A DNA stretch of 64,000 nt, taken from Acidobacteriota bacterium. GTDB lineage: Bacteria; Acidobacteriota; Blastocatellia; Pyrinomonadales; Pyrinomonadaceae. Location: the NCBI GenBank assembly GCA_016718135.1, contig JADKEF010000001.1:555001-619000 (forward strand), read 5' to 3'. The notes beneath the pieces are model-generated. The model saw nothing but the letters and a program-made list of their open reading frames with translations. It was not told where the DNA came from and searched no databases. The position numbers and the translations under genes were made by a program. Positions 16,992 through 25,501 of the stretch are shown in pieces (the first letter of the stretch is position 1; each line of letters begins with the position of its first letter).

Positions 16992-18005
16992 TTATTTCTC
17001 CAACTCACGAGGACTGCGAGGAACTTTTTGCAGCTCAGGTGTTTCGCCGGTGGCGGCAAATATTTCCTTAAAGGCTCCCACACTCGCCATGACGCCGGAC
17101 GTTTCCATGGGCATGAATATCACTTTTGAATTCTGTGTTCGAGCCATGTCTCGCATCGAATCGACATATCTCTGCGTAATCAAATACTGAGCAGTTTGGC
17201 CGCGATCCCCGATGGCACTCGCGATCTGAGCGATGGCCTGTGCTTCGGCGGTAGCGTTTACGAGTCGAGCTTGCGATGCACCTTCCGCGTCGAGAATCGC
17301 TGACTGCTTATTACCTTCGCTGCGCGTGACGGCTGCCTGCTTCTCTCCTTCAGCACGTGTGATCGCAGCCTGTTTGTCGCCCTCGGCCTGGAGGATCAAT
17401 GCACGGCGGTTACGTTCCGCTGTCATCTGCTTTTCCATTGTGATGCGAACATCTTCAGGTGGATTAATGTTCTTGACGTCAACTCTAGTGACCTTGACAC
17501 CCCATTTGTCGGTCGCTTCGTCGAGGATCAGGCGAAGTTTTCCATTGATCTGATCACGATTTGATAGAGTGTGATCGAGGTCCATTTCGCCCATCACAGA
17601 ACGCATTCCCGTGATCGTAAGCTGAACGATCGCACCAACAAGATCCGCGACCTCATAGACCGCTTTGCTCGGATCAGTGATCTGCCAGTATACAACGGAG
17701 TCGACATTGATCGTGACGTTGTCACGAGTGATCACCGGCTGCGGGGGCATGTCAATGAATTGCTCACGAAGATCGATGGATGTCAGGCCCGGCCGTGTGC
17801 CCGACCAGAAAACTGCTCGCGGAGCTTCAAAGAAGGGTACGATAATGTTCAAACCACTCGCCGCAACACGATGAAACCTCCCGAGTCGCTCGATAAGCAA
17901 GACGCTCGATTGCGGGACGATCTTTATCGTCTTGTACAACACAACGAGTAATGCGATACCCAAAAATGCCAGAAAAATCGCGCCTACGCCAAGAGCTTCC
18001 ATCAT
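16992..18005 (-). CDS. SPFH/band 7 membrane protein (stomatin/QmcA-like)
   Basis: A 337-residue protein with one N-terminal transmembrane helix (residues ~6-25), then the SPFH domain: KIVPQSSVLLIERLGRFHRV, ITRDNVTINVDSVVYWQITD, and IVQLTITGMRSVMGEMDLDH. A helical region follows with four successive AEGxKQAAxTR-type repeats (residues ~205-245), typical of the coiled-coil stalk. Stomatin/QmcA proteins form large membrane-microdomain cages and modulate membrane proteases. The usual partner, an NfeD protein, is not adjacent; instead a glutathione peroxidase follows after 2 bases. Confidence 0.92.
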   Translation of the reverse strand: MMEALGVGAIFLAFLGIALLVVLYKTIKIVPQSSVLLIERLGRFHRVAASGLNIIVPFFEAPRAVFWSGTRPGLTSIDLREQFIDMPPQPVITRDNVTINVDSVVYWQITDPSKAVYEVADLVGAIVQLTITGMRSVMGEMDLDHTLSNRDQINGKLRLILDEATDKWGVKVTRVDVKNINPPEDVRITMEKQMTAERNRRALILQAEGDKQAAITRAEGEKQAAVTRSEGNKQSAILDAEGASQARLVNATAEAQAIAQIASAIGDRGQTAQYLITQRYVDSMRDMARTQNSKVIFMPMETSGVMASVGAFKEIFAATGETPELQKVPRSPRELEK

Positions 18006-18054
18006 TTCCTCCAGTGATCCGTTAAAACTGAATATACTCTATTTCACGCATGTT

Positions 18055-18063
18055 TGCTATAAT
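18055..18063 (+). promoter_or_regulatory. Extended -10 element before the threonine dehydratase gene
   Basis: TGCTATAAT combines a consensus TATAAT (18058-18063) with the TGN extension. No good -35 is visible 17 bases upstream. The predicted start site is only a few bases before the ATG at 18075, so the transcript would have a very short leader. Confidence 0.4.
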
Positions 18064-18074
18064 TCGCTTCAATC

Positions 18075-19245
18075 ATGACGGTCAATATCAACGACATCCA
18101 CGCCGCCCGAGAACGTACGAGCGTTTCTAAAGGCTGAGAACCTGCAGAAGAGCGGGTCATTTAAGATACGTGGCGGCTATAACAAGATCTCTCAGCTTTC
18201 CGACGACGAAAAGAGTCGCGGTGTGATCGCGGCTTCCGCAGGCAATCATGCTCAAGGGGTTGCTCTCGCTGCAAAGTTGGTCGGCATCAAAGCGACGATC
18301 GTTCTGCCCGAGCTTGCCCCATTGACGAAGATAAATGCGACACGTAGCTATGGTGCGGAAGTGATACTGCACGGTGCAACATTTGATGAGGCCGTTGCTC
18401 ATTCACGGGAATTGCAACGTGAGCATAATTACACCTACGTTCACGCATTTGACGACGAGAAGATCATCGCGGGTCAGGGAACTATCGGGCTTGAGATCGC
18501 CGAGTGTATTTCTGGAGTCTCGGTTGTGGTGGTTCCGATCGGCGGTGGTGGATTGATCTCGGGCATCGCGACGGCGGTGAAGACGCTGAATCCGAGTGCC
18601 CGCGTTATCGGTGTACAGGCAGCGAATGTAGCCTGGGTCAATCCTTCGCTAAAAGCTGGACACGCTGTTATCGCCGAAAGCGGACAAACGATTGCGGACG
18701 GTATTGCGGTTAAGAGTCCGGGCGAGATCACCTTACCGATGATTCAGCAGTACGTTGACGAAGTCGTCGAGGTTACCGAGGAAGAGATCGCCCGTGCGAT
18801 ATTTTTCTGTGTGCAAAACAATCGGCTTGTAGTGGAGGGTGCCGGAGCGGCAGGCCTAGCGGCCCTTTTGGCGAAGAAGATTATAGTTCGGCCCGAAGAC
18901 AAGGTCTGTGCCGTTCTATGTGGCGGCAATATTGATGCGAACTTGCTCGCACGCGTTCTCGAACAGGTTCTCGTTCACCAGGGGCGTTACATAATGCTCA
19001 AGCTGCTCGTGCTGGACCGTCCGGGAATGCTTGCTACGCTATTAAACAAGGTCGCGGAGACGCGTGCCAATGTAATCGAAGTCTTCCACCGGCGAGCAAT
19101 GTGGCTCGCCCCCCTTGGGCGGGTCGGTATTGAAATGCTACTTGAGGTCCGCGATAACGAACACGCTCGGGAAGTAGAAAAATATCTCGAGAAGGCGGGC
19201 TACCAAGTCGAACGGGAAGGTCACGGCGACTGGGAGAGGTCGTAA
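18075..19245 (+). pseudogene. ilvA: Threonine dehydratase with N-terminal internal deletion
   Basis: The PLP enzyme deaminates threonine to 2-oxobutanoate, the first step to isoleucine. The start MTVNINDIHAARER is normal, but at about 18110-18121 the sequence jumps to (V)RAFLKAENLQKSGSFKIRG in another frame. Roughly 25 codons that usually lie between these blocks (the segment with HRTPV) are missing. Downstream everything is intact: the PLP lysine in SFKIRGGYN, IAASAGNHAQGVALAA, the glycine loop PIGGGGLISG, and a C-terminal ACT-like domain (LLVLDRPGMLATLLNKVAET) for allosteric control. The deletion plus frame change would prevent production of a normal protein. It may be a genuine deletion or an assembly error. 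Confidence 0.8.
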
Positions 19246-19266
19246 TTCTAAGCACGGAAAAACAAC

Positions 19267-19755
19267 TTAGTTTTGGTTCAAAGGGTCCGGCTCGTATTTA
19301 TCTTCGCTCGCGTTCGGGTTGTCGGGATAGGCCTTGGTAATAGCAAGGCCGAAATGGTCGACCTGGATGGCGTCGTAACGATGCATGATAGCGGCGGCCT
19401 CGTCGCGGCGGGCGGTTTTATGGATGTGGACCATCAGAACGCAATGGCCGTCGTGTAACGCGGCCTGATAGCGGTCCATGATGACTCGGTCGAAGGTTAT
19501 GTTGCGAAATTTACGCATGAACATCGCCGCGAGTCCATGCTCATCGCCGGCGAAATCGTAGGTCTCGGCTCCAGGTACGCCACAGAACAATTCGATATCT
19601 TCCGCATCAAAACCATTGGCCTTGAGATCCTCAGCCGCCGAAACGCCTGAATCCGAATCTTCAAAGATCCCCATCATTTTGAAAAGCGGATCAGGTGTAA
19701 ACGCCTGTTCATTGTTTATATCTACGACGTGCGATGTTTGTGCGTTTGTATTCAT
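19267..19755 (-). CDS. General-stress-protein-17M-like cytosolic protein
   Basis: A 162-residue soluble protein of uncertain function. The segment MMGIFEDSDSGVSAAEDLKA-NGFDAEDIELFCG has the pattern of the 'general stress protein 17M-like' (YflT) domain, in which a strand is followed by a helix and a second strand. A second alpha/beta half reads HDGHCVLMVHIHKTARRDEA. The C-terminus is acidic (ASEDKYEPDPLNQN). No signal peptide or membrane helix. It converges on the threonine dehydratase gene. The call is by pattern only. Confidence 0.5.
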   Translation of the reverse strand: MNTNAQTSHVVDINNEQAFTPDPLFKMMGIFEDSDSGVSAAEDLKANGFDAEDIELFCGVPGAETYDFAGDEHGLAAMFMRKFRNITFDRVIMDRYQAALHDGHCVLMVHIHKTARRDEAAAIMHRYDAIQVDHFGLAITKAYPDNPNASEDKYEPDPLNQN

Positions 19756-19904
19756 GGCGGCTCCTCCGATGCGTTGACCAATTTCGATAGTACGTCTACT
19801 TGATCACGGGGTATGTACGTTTGAGTACTTTGAGGGCGAAAAGTTTGGGCGTTGACTTGGCCGTCGAATAAGTGTAAAAAACACTTGTTCCTTTCTCTAC
19901 AGCC

Positions 19905-20663
19905 ATGCGAGCTATCCTATTCGGGCTGATAACACTCACCTTTGTCACTGTGGCCTCGGCGCAGGGTGGTAAGAAACTGATTTTTTGGAGCGGTGACGCC
20001 AATTGCGGGGTAAAGAGTCGCGCGGTTGTGGAGCCCGAGACCGTGAAATGCGAGCAGGTATCGACCGAACGCGGCCCCGTGAGCAAGGTCACCTACGACG
20101 GCATCGTTTTATCGGTCGCATTTCTCGAGGACGACGACAAACTGATCGTTGGTGCGACTATCAAAAACACTACGGACGAGATCATTGGTTTTGACCCGGA
20201 CATGTGGGGAGCCGCACATTTCAAAACAAAGTCTGGATTTTACGCGGGAGAGAAACCGATCGCCGCGGAAACTTCTCTACCATCTCGTGATATGATCCGC
20301 GAGATGTCGAGCGATGGTAGATTAGTCAATTCGCTCGGGGAATTTATCGCCGAAACCCAGATGACCGCCGAAACACGACGTGTCCGCCGTCCGGATGGGA
20401 CGGAGTACATTCGCACGACCATCATCCCCGACAAAGCGGCCAAGGAAGCGGAAGCACGGCAGAAAGAAAACCGTCACGAGACCCTCAGCAACGAGCAACG
20501 CCGCATCCGGAGCACCGCTCTGACAGTGCGTTCGGTCGCCGCGAACAGCTCTGTGAAGGGCCTTGTATATTTTCGGGCTTACAAGAAGGCTGAGTTTGTG
20601 ATCTACTCGATAAAGGTCGCGGATACGACCTTTGTGTTTCAATTGCCGAGAGTGAACAGGTAG
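19905..20663 (+). CDS. Secreted protein of unknown function
   Basis: A 252-residue protein with a clear signal peptide (MRAILFGLITLTFVTVASAQ). The mature part has an N-terminal beta-rich region containing two cysteines (ANCGVKS, TVKCEQ) and the segment LIVGATIKNTTDEIIGFDPD, similar in style to periplasmic immunoglobulin-like domains. A charged helical linker (KAAKEAEARQKENRHETLSN) precedes the C-terminal strand region SSVKGLVYFRAYKKAEFVIY. Not recognised as a named family. It stands alone, 150 bases from the divergent neighbour. Confidence 0.7.
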   Translation: MRAILFGLITLTFVTVASAQGGKKLIFWSGDANCGVKSRAVVEPETVKCEQVSTERGPVSKVTYDGIVLSVAFLEDDDKLIVGATIKNTTDEIIGFDPDMWGAAHFKTKSGFYAGEKPIAAETSLPSRDMIREMSSDGRLVNSLGEFIAETQMTAETRRVRRPDGTEYIRTTIIPDKAAKEAEARQKENRHETLSNEQRRIRSTALTVRSVAANSSVKGLVYFRAYKKAEFVIYSIKVADTTFVFQLPRVNR

Positions 20664-20670
20664 TGTGGTC

Positions 20671-22033
20671 CTATTTCCTTACCAGGTTCTCGTCGTACAA
20701 CTCCTGATAGATCCGATAATTCGTCATTACCTTGAAGACGTAATGCTTTGTCTCAGCGAATCCGATCTCCGCGGCAAAAATACCGGGCTCTTTCGGTTTC
20801 GAGCGGTTTAGCCAGCGCGCCGCGTTGTCCTCCCCACCATTGTAGCTGGCCGCGATCGCTTCGTAGAGGCCGTTGAATTGCTGATTGAGGTCCGCTATAT
20901 ACTCGCACCCAATCGCTATATTGACGGAAGGCTTGTACAGATCGTCCGCAACGAATACGGAATAGCCGGCCTTCTTATTATATTTGAGAGCTGTGTCGTA
21001 AACGAGCTGCAATAAACCACGAGCTGCCGACGGAGACTTAACAGCAGGACGAAAAGAACTTTCCTGCTTCATTATCGCCAAGACAAACCGGGGATCGATC
21101 TTACGTTTGCGCGATTCTCGTAAGACATCTTCCGTAAATAGAATTGGGAAATCTTTAAGCGAAACAGAGCCGGTAGGTTTGATGCGATTGCCGTCAACCG
21201 CCAACTTATCCGCCGCGAGGCCACCATAGTAGGAAGTGAAAACCCTGGGGATCGAAGCAAAAACTGCCCCAGCTTCCACTCTCCGTCCGGCTTTTTCGAG
21301 TGCTGTACCCTTCAGAAATTTAGTCTCATCAGGGCTTGTCATTGAACCAGAGAAGTTGCCAACGGCAATCATCGTATCCGCGGTCATTGCCGCTTCGGCC
21401 CACTGCCCTCGATGTATCTGCATGCGCAAGCGTCCCTGCAAGGCATTAACCTCGGTTGGCATTCCCTCAAACCTGATCCGAGCCTTCTCGACCCAGCTGT
21501 CAGCTTCATCATACTTACCAGCCTCACGGAGGGCGTCGATCGTGTTGAGATAGGCACCATCGATGCTCGCCTGTCGGGTACATCAGCGCGTATTGCTGAT
21601 AGACCTTCGCCGCCTCCGAATTCTTACCGAGTCGAACATGACACGCTCCCTTGAATGACAGGCCTTCTCGACCGTCCTTCGTCACGGGGAACTCGCGTGC
21701 GACTCGGTCTAGATATGGAATTGCTCGGGAGTAGTCGCGTTCCCAGTAATAGGAGCGGCCCGTCATGAAAAGAGCCCCCGACATTGCGGGGTCAGCAGGG
21801 TAGTTCTCGATGATCTTGTAAAAATGCTCCCGAGACTGAGGAAACAAACGATTATCAAAATAGATCTTACCGCGTTCAAGATGTTCACCTGCGGATAGCA
21901 GAACAAGTTTGCCTGACGAGTCACGGCTCGAGCGATCATTCTCTATCGCCCCGCGAAGTGCGGTGTCCGACGCTTGAGAGAAGAGAGCGACCTGAAATAC
22001 AAAAACAATAGCGGCGGCAAAAACTACTTTCAT
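20671..22033 (-). CDS. Soluble lytic murein transglycosylase (one-base frameshift)
   Basis: An exported SLT-type transglycosylase of about 453 residues. It begins with a signal peptide (MKVVFAAAIVFVFQVALFSQ) and TPR-like helices (HLERGKIYFDNRLFPQSREH, ALFMTGRSYYWERDYSRAIP). The frame shifts near 21567-21570; removing one base joins MYPTG to SIDGAYLNTIDALREAGKYD. The C-terminal SLT domain has the catalytic Glu in AIMKQESSFRPAVKSPSAAR, then GLLQL and AIAASYNGG. Such enzymes cut peptidoglycan glycan strands to anhydromuramyl products. This is the only break in the window that looks like an extra rather than a missing base. Confidence 0.85.
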
Positions 22034-22182
22034 AATTTCTCGGAGATAATGGGGCGACTATCAATAGCTTACCGATTTTTAGACGAGCGGGCAATCGGTT
22101 CGGTTGTCAGGATTATTGTGAGATGGATGTCGATTAAGATGCCATTCTTTGCTATATTCTTTGGTGTTGGGCGAACGGATAT

Positions 22183-22664
22183 ATGAACCCTTGTCAGAAC
22201 TGTGGAAAACTAAACGCCTCGGAGAGCCATTTTGTCGCTTTTGCGGGACTCGAATGACGGCTCCTCAGCAGGTTGCTGTTCAGGATCCCTACGACCACCC
22301 ACAGCCGCAGCCATATGGCTGGAAGACTGACGAGGCGCGAACCTATAACGAGTCTCGAAAAACAAACGCGACTGGGCATATTCACTCTCAGACGAGTCAG
22401 TTTGACGCTCGATCTTCGCAGTATCGCCCCGCTCCGCTCGCATATCAACAGCCGCAGCAGTTTGGCCAGCCTTTTCGTTGCCCAAATTGTTCGAGTCAGA
22501 TGATTCCGCGAATAGAGCGGCGTATTTCGACGGCTGGTTGGGTTACTTTCGCAGTGTTGCTCGTTGTTTTCTTTCCGCTGTTTTGGATCGGATTACTGAT
22601 CAAGGAAGACGTCCCCGTTTGCCTGGCGTGCAATTCAAAACTTCAGATCGGGCCTCACCGATAA
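22183..22664 (+). CDS. Double zinc-ribbon membrane protein, LITAF-like C-terminus (one-base frameshift)
   Basis: Translation from ATG 22183 gives NPCQNCGKLNASES, and the frame breaks at the T run 22230-22233. One added T restores HFCRFCGTRMTAPQ, completing a four-Cys zinc ribbon. After a Gln/Pro/Tyr-rich linker comes a second module: FRCPNCSSQMIPRIERRIS, a hydrophobic segment (WVTFAVLLVVFFPLFWIGLL) and VPVCLACNSKLQIG. Two CxxC pairs flanking one membrane-inserted stretch resemble LITAF-type domains. The protein is about 160 residues. Function is unknown; it lacks the conserved tail of the zinc-ribbon pair at 4.3-5.4 kb. It overlaps the convergent VWFA gene by 10 bases. Confidence 0.75.
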
Positions 22665-23617
22665 TAATACCCTTTAGGATGTTCGACTTTCACTTCGGGA
22701 TTGGTACTGCTCACACTAATCTTGTAGTAAGTTTTCTTCATGTTTCTCGACAAATATGTAAGCAAGAATTGACGGTTGAGCGAGAGCACCAACTCCTTAA
22801 AGAACGGCAAATAGCTGATGGGGGCGACAGAGCCCTGATAAAACGAGCGACCGCCGGTCTCCTCGGAGAGCTTAGCTAACGCTCCCTGTCCAGCCAGTAC
22901 GAATAACGAGCTACCGCTCTCCGATGCTGCCGTTGGCGAATAGAAAGAATATACGGGTACGCTTCGTCGCTGTGCCTTCAATATAGCCTGATCGAGTTCA
23001 AAGCTCTGCGAGATAGAGGCAAGGTTGGAGCCCTGGGACGTGTCGATTCCGTCTGAGAACAGGAGCAAGGCTCGTCGTCCGGTTGGAACCGCTTCGAAAC
23101 GTCCCATGATATCGGATACTCCGTCAAACGGGCTGCGTGGCCCAAATGTGGAACTACCAACAACGATTCGAAGTGATTTCGCTGCTTTCTCAAGATCGTC
23201 TGTAAATCTCTGTCGAATATCCACTGAACCCGCCCGTGAGTAAGCAACCATCACTCTGGTACCCCTTGGGAGGCGTCGGATAAAGTCCTGAATATCCCTT
23301 ATCTGTAGGTTAAAATTCCCCGCGAGGTCTTCCTGAATTAGCAAGGCAATAGCCATCGGAGATTCGCCAACGTTCCGGATTGAGAGAATCTCTTGCTCGA
23401 CGTTGGCTTCCTTTACGATCAAACGGTCGGCTTGGACGATCTCTTCGAGGCGGTTCTCTTTCAATTCTTGCTTTGTAAAGATTGCGATGGGAATCGAAAC
23501 AGTACGTACGGCTTGCCTTGGAAGGCTGTCGGGGGGCTGGGCGAACGCCGTGAGGCTACCCATGATCACCGCCGCGAGTGCCAACCAATAATTTCTTGTG
23601 AAAACCATACTGTCCAC
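22655..23617 (-). CDS. VWFA-related secreted protein, acidobacterial family
   Basis: A 320-residue exported protein with a signal peptide ending at AFA-Q. It matches the acidobacterial VWFA-related family (TIGR03436 type): an N-terminal beta region (RLIVKEANVEQEILSIRNVG), then PMAIALLIQEDLAGNFNLQI at the usual MIDAS position, where the DxSxS motif is degenerate (QEDLAGN). GTRVMVAYSRAG and RRALLLFSDGIDTSQGS follow, and a C-terminal strand KTYYKISVSSTNPEVKVEHP with KGYYYR. Divalent-metal adhesion through a classical MIDAS is therefore doubtful. The role is unknown but presumably extracellular or periplasmic. Confidence 0.85.
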   Translation of the reverse strand: MDSMVFTRNYWLALAAVIMGSLTAFAQPPDSLPRQAVRTVSIPIAIFTKQELKENRLEEIVQADRLIVKEANVEQEILSIRNVGESPMAIALLIQEDLAGNFNLQIRDIQDFIRRLPRGTRVMVAYSRAGSVDIRQRFTDDLEKAAKSLRIVVGSSTFGPRSPFDGVSDIMGRFEAVPTGRRALLLFSDGIDTSQGSNLASISQSFELDQAILKAQRRSVPVYSFYSPTAASESGSSLFVLAGQGALAKLSEETGGRSFYQGSVAPISYLPFFKELVLSLNRQFLLTYLSRNMKKTYYKISVSSTNPEVKVEHPKGYYYR

Positions 23618-23734
23618 CGTTTTTGAATAATAAACTATTTTGCGTTAATAACGGAAAGTTCTTGAAGTTAAAACCGTATGATCGGTTCTACGCGAATATG
23701 AGGCGGCTGCGCTAGACTCGTACCAAGTCAACCT

Positions 23735-24496
23735 ATGGCGAGAGAAACTGACATTGATCTAAGACACGGGAGCAGGCTCAAGTATGGTGCGATTGCCGCC
23801 CCTATTCTAATGCCGATCTTGCCGGTCGTTGTAACGTTCGTCTTGCTATTGCTTGCTGCGGGCGGGCCGCCGGCTGCGGTAGTTATCCTGTTCATAGGTG
23901 TTGTTGCGTCGATTCTAGCACTACTAACTGGGCTTACGGTTTCATTCGTCTTGGGTCGCAGATATTCACGATGGATCCGTGAAACCCGTGAACTCATAGC
24001 CGCAAATGGTATCCGACCGGAAGAACTGCATTGGTTTCGAAACGAGCTGAAGCCTGCCGAGAAGCGCGTTCTAAAAGCGGTCGAAGCTCGTGATCTGCTT
24101 CTTGCGGACGCTTATCGCGAAACACTTGCATCGCGGCTTACGGCGACACGCATTCAAAAGTCGTCAAGACGAGAACTGGAGCTCGCCAGACGGCGCCAAA
24201 AAAGCCTCAAGCAGCTTAAAAGCTCTCGTAAGGATGATTTCAGTGCCCAGATCGAACAAGACATCTCTAAGATATCGGCCATCCACGAAGAGGCAAAATT
24301 GATGCTCGTTGAGGCTGAATCACGGCTTCACATGATCGAGGCCGCCGCAAGCCGTGGCGGTTCGCTTGCTGACAATGAGCTGGCCCTTAAGAAGTTGTCT
24401 GCGAGATCAAAAGAACTCCCGCTAGCCCTCGAAGCTGCGAAAGTCGCCGATGAGATCAGACGTGAATTCGAGGCGGAAGGCGAAGAACTCCAATAA
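23735..24496 (+). CDS. Two-helix membrane protein with long coiled coil
   Basis: A 253-residue protein of unknown function. Two transmembrane segments near the N-terminus (residues ~26-45 and 48-74) are followed by a cytosolic part. It carries RYSRWIRETRELIAANGIRP and then a long charged helical region (residues ~108-245, for example ELARRRQKSLKQLKSSRKDD) with heptad character typical of a coiled coil. No enzymatic motif is seen. It is a single-gene unit closed by the terminator at 24497. Confidence 0.7.
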   Translation: MARETDIDLRHGSRLKYGAIAAPILMPILPVVVTFVLLLLAAGGPPAAVVILFIGVVASILALLTGLTVSFVLGRRYSRWIRETRELIAANGIRPEELHWFRNELKPAEKRVLKAVEARDLLLADAYRETLASRLTATRIQKSSRRELELARRRQKSLKQLKSSRKDDFSAQIEQDISKISAIHEEAKLMLVEAESRLHMIEAAASRGGSLADNELALKKLSARSKELPLALEAAKVADEIRREFEAEGEELQ

Positions 24497-24525
24497 AAAA
24501 GGCGCCCTACAAGAGAACGCCTTTT
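24497..24525 (+). terminator. Intrinsic terminator after the coiled-coil membrane protein
   Basis: The stem AAAAGGCG / CGCCTTTT (24497-24504 and 24518-24525) overlaps the region right after the stop codon and ends in a T run. Confidence 0.75.
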
Positions 24526-24544
24526 CGCATAGTTTGTGGCGAAT

Positions 24545-24762
24545 GAGACCACCCAGCCGTGCGGGCGTATGAATTGAACCTGTAGATTACAGGTGGGTGG
24601 CTTTTTACTCGCCAATAGCGTGTATCGAAGCCGGAGTCTATGGCTCGTCTCCGTAAAGAAAAGCACCGACGACCGGCATTGGCCTCCCGGCATTCATATG
24701 TTGGCTCAATTGTAATTGCGCCCGTGAACGAGAAACGCAGTCGAATTCGTTCGCCAGAGTGG
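24545..24762 (-). ncRNA. ssrS: Probable 6S RNA
   Basis: This ~218-base gene-free stretch lies directly downstream of zapA on the same strand, the classic location of 6S RNA. The ends can form a closing stem: CCACTCTGGC at the 5' end (24762-24753) against GGCTGGGTGG at the 3' end (24558-24549). The 3' half contains the perfect hairpin ACCTGTA-ATC-TACAGGT followed by TTCAATTCATACGCCCGCAC and GGC. This resembles the E. coli 6S 3' half (hairpin, GGTTCAA, TACAGCC, GCGGC). An extended -10 element precedes the 5' end. 6S RNA mimics an open promoter and sequesters housekeeping RNA polymerase. The identification rests on position, length and these resemblances. Confidence 0.62.
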
Positions 24763-24771
24763 ATGTTAGCA
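24763..24771 (-). promoter_or_regulatory. Extended -10 promoter element of the 6S RNA candidate
   Basis: The minus strand reads TGCTAACAT, an extended -10 (TGN-TAACAT). It would start transcription within the 5' closing stem of the predicted 6S RNA. No strong -35 is visible, as is common with extended -10 promoters. Confidence 0.5.
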
Positions 24772-24800
24772 CATCGCGGCGGTTTGGGAAATCGAAAATG

Positions 24801-25118
24801 TTATTGCGGGACTTCGATGACCTGAGGTTCGCGATTCTTGAGAATTCGGTCGAGCATGTCGGAGCATTCCGAACTGCGGGCCGCTAACTGAGCATCGCTC
24901 TGAGCCTGGGCACTTTTCAGCTGATAATACTCGTCCGCGATATGCAAAGCCGCTAAAATAGCCACTTTCAGCGAGTCCACGGTCATCGTGCCAGACGATA
25001 TTTCACGCATTTTGGAATCGACATAATGCGCCAGATCCTGAATATATTCGTTATCGCCGTCCGACCTGATGCTGTAGGTTTGATTGTATATCTCGACTCT
25101 TATCGTTTGTTCCGACAT
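24801..25118 (-). CDS. zapA: Cell division protein ZapA
   Basis: A 105-residue cytosolic protein with the ZapA fold: IRVEIYNQTYSIRSDGDNEY, IQDLAHYVDSKMREIS, and TVDSLKVAILAALHIADEYY, followed by a C-terminal coiled-coil helix. ZapA crosslinks FtsZ protofilaments and stabilises the Z ring. It follows the zapB-like gene after a 10-base gap, downstream of pheS-pheT, a gene order seen in many bacteria. The 6S RNA candidate lies immediately downstream. Confidence 0.93.
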   Translation of the reverse strand: MSEQTIRVEIYNQTYSIRSDGDNEYIQDLAHYVDSKMREISSGTMTVDSLKVAILAALHIADEYYQLKSAQAQSDAQLAARSSECSDMLDRILKNREPQVIEVPQ

Positions 25119-25128
25119 AAGTTACCCG

Positions 25129-25410
25129 TTAGCGGCCAACGGCCTCCGCGACATCAGAATCGATGAGTGCGATCGCATCAAGCATCGCCTCGACTTTCAG
25201 TTGAATGGAATCACGCTCGGCGAGCAGGGCATTTAGCTTGTCCTCGGCAACCTGCTTGTCAGCAAGAGCATTTGCGGCCTCGCGGCGAAGGCCGTTTGCC
25301 TCAGCTTCGAGTCTGTCACGCTCTAGTCGCACCTTCTTAGCAAACTCGATCGTCAAATAGATCTTATCCTCAAGGTGCGAGAATTTTTCCATTCCAGTTA
25401 GCTGGTTCAT
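25129..25410 (-). CDS. ZapB-like coiled-coil protein
   Basis: A 93-residue, almost entirely helical protein with heptad-like spacing (FAKKVRLERDRLEAEANGLR, KLNALLAERDSIQLKVEAML). The size, predicted coiled coil and position just upstream of zapA match ZapB-type proteins that bridge ZapA at the division septum. The sequence is too low in distinguishing residues for a firm family call. An internal ATG (residue 7, at 25392) is an alternative start. Probably co-transcribed with zapA. Confidence 0.65.
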   Translation of the reverse strand: MNQLTGMEKFSHLEDKIYLTIEFAKKVRLERDRLEAEANGLRREAANALADKQVAEDKLNALLAERDSIQLKVEAMLDAIALIDSDVAEAVGR

Positions 25411-25501
25411 GAATTCTGGTCTCCGGAGCGTCTTTGTTTCGGCCTGTGGAAAAGATTATCGGTACTTTCTGACAAAACTTCAAGTAAAGCGTGAAGATTT
25501 C

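Noticed and set aside
24541..24770. tmRNA, suggested by a GATTCGAC-like string
   Set aside because: No tRNA-like ends, no tag reading frame and no CCA. Location and folding fit 6S better.
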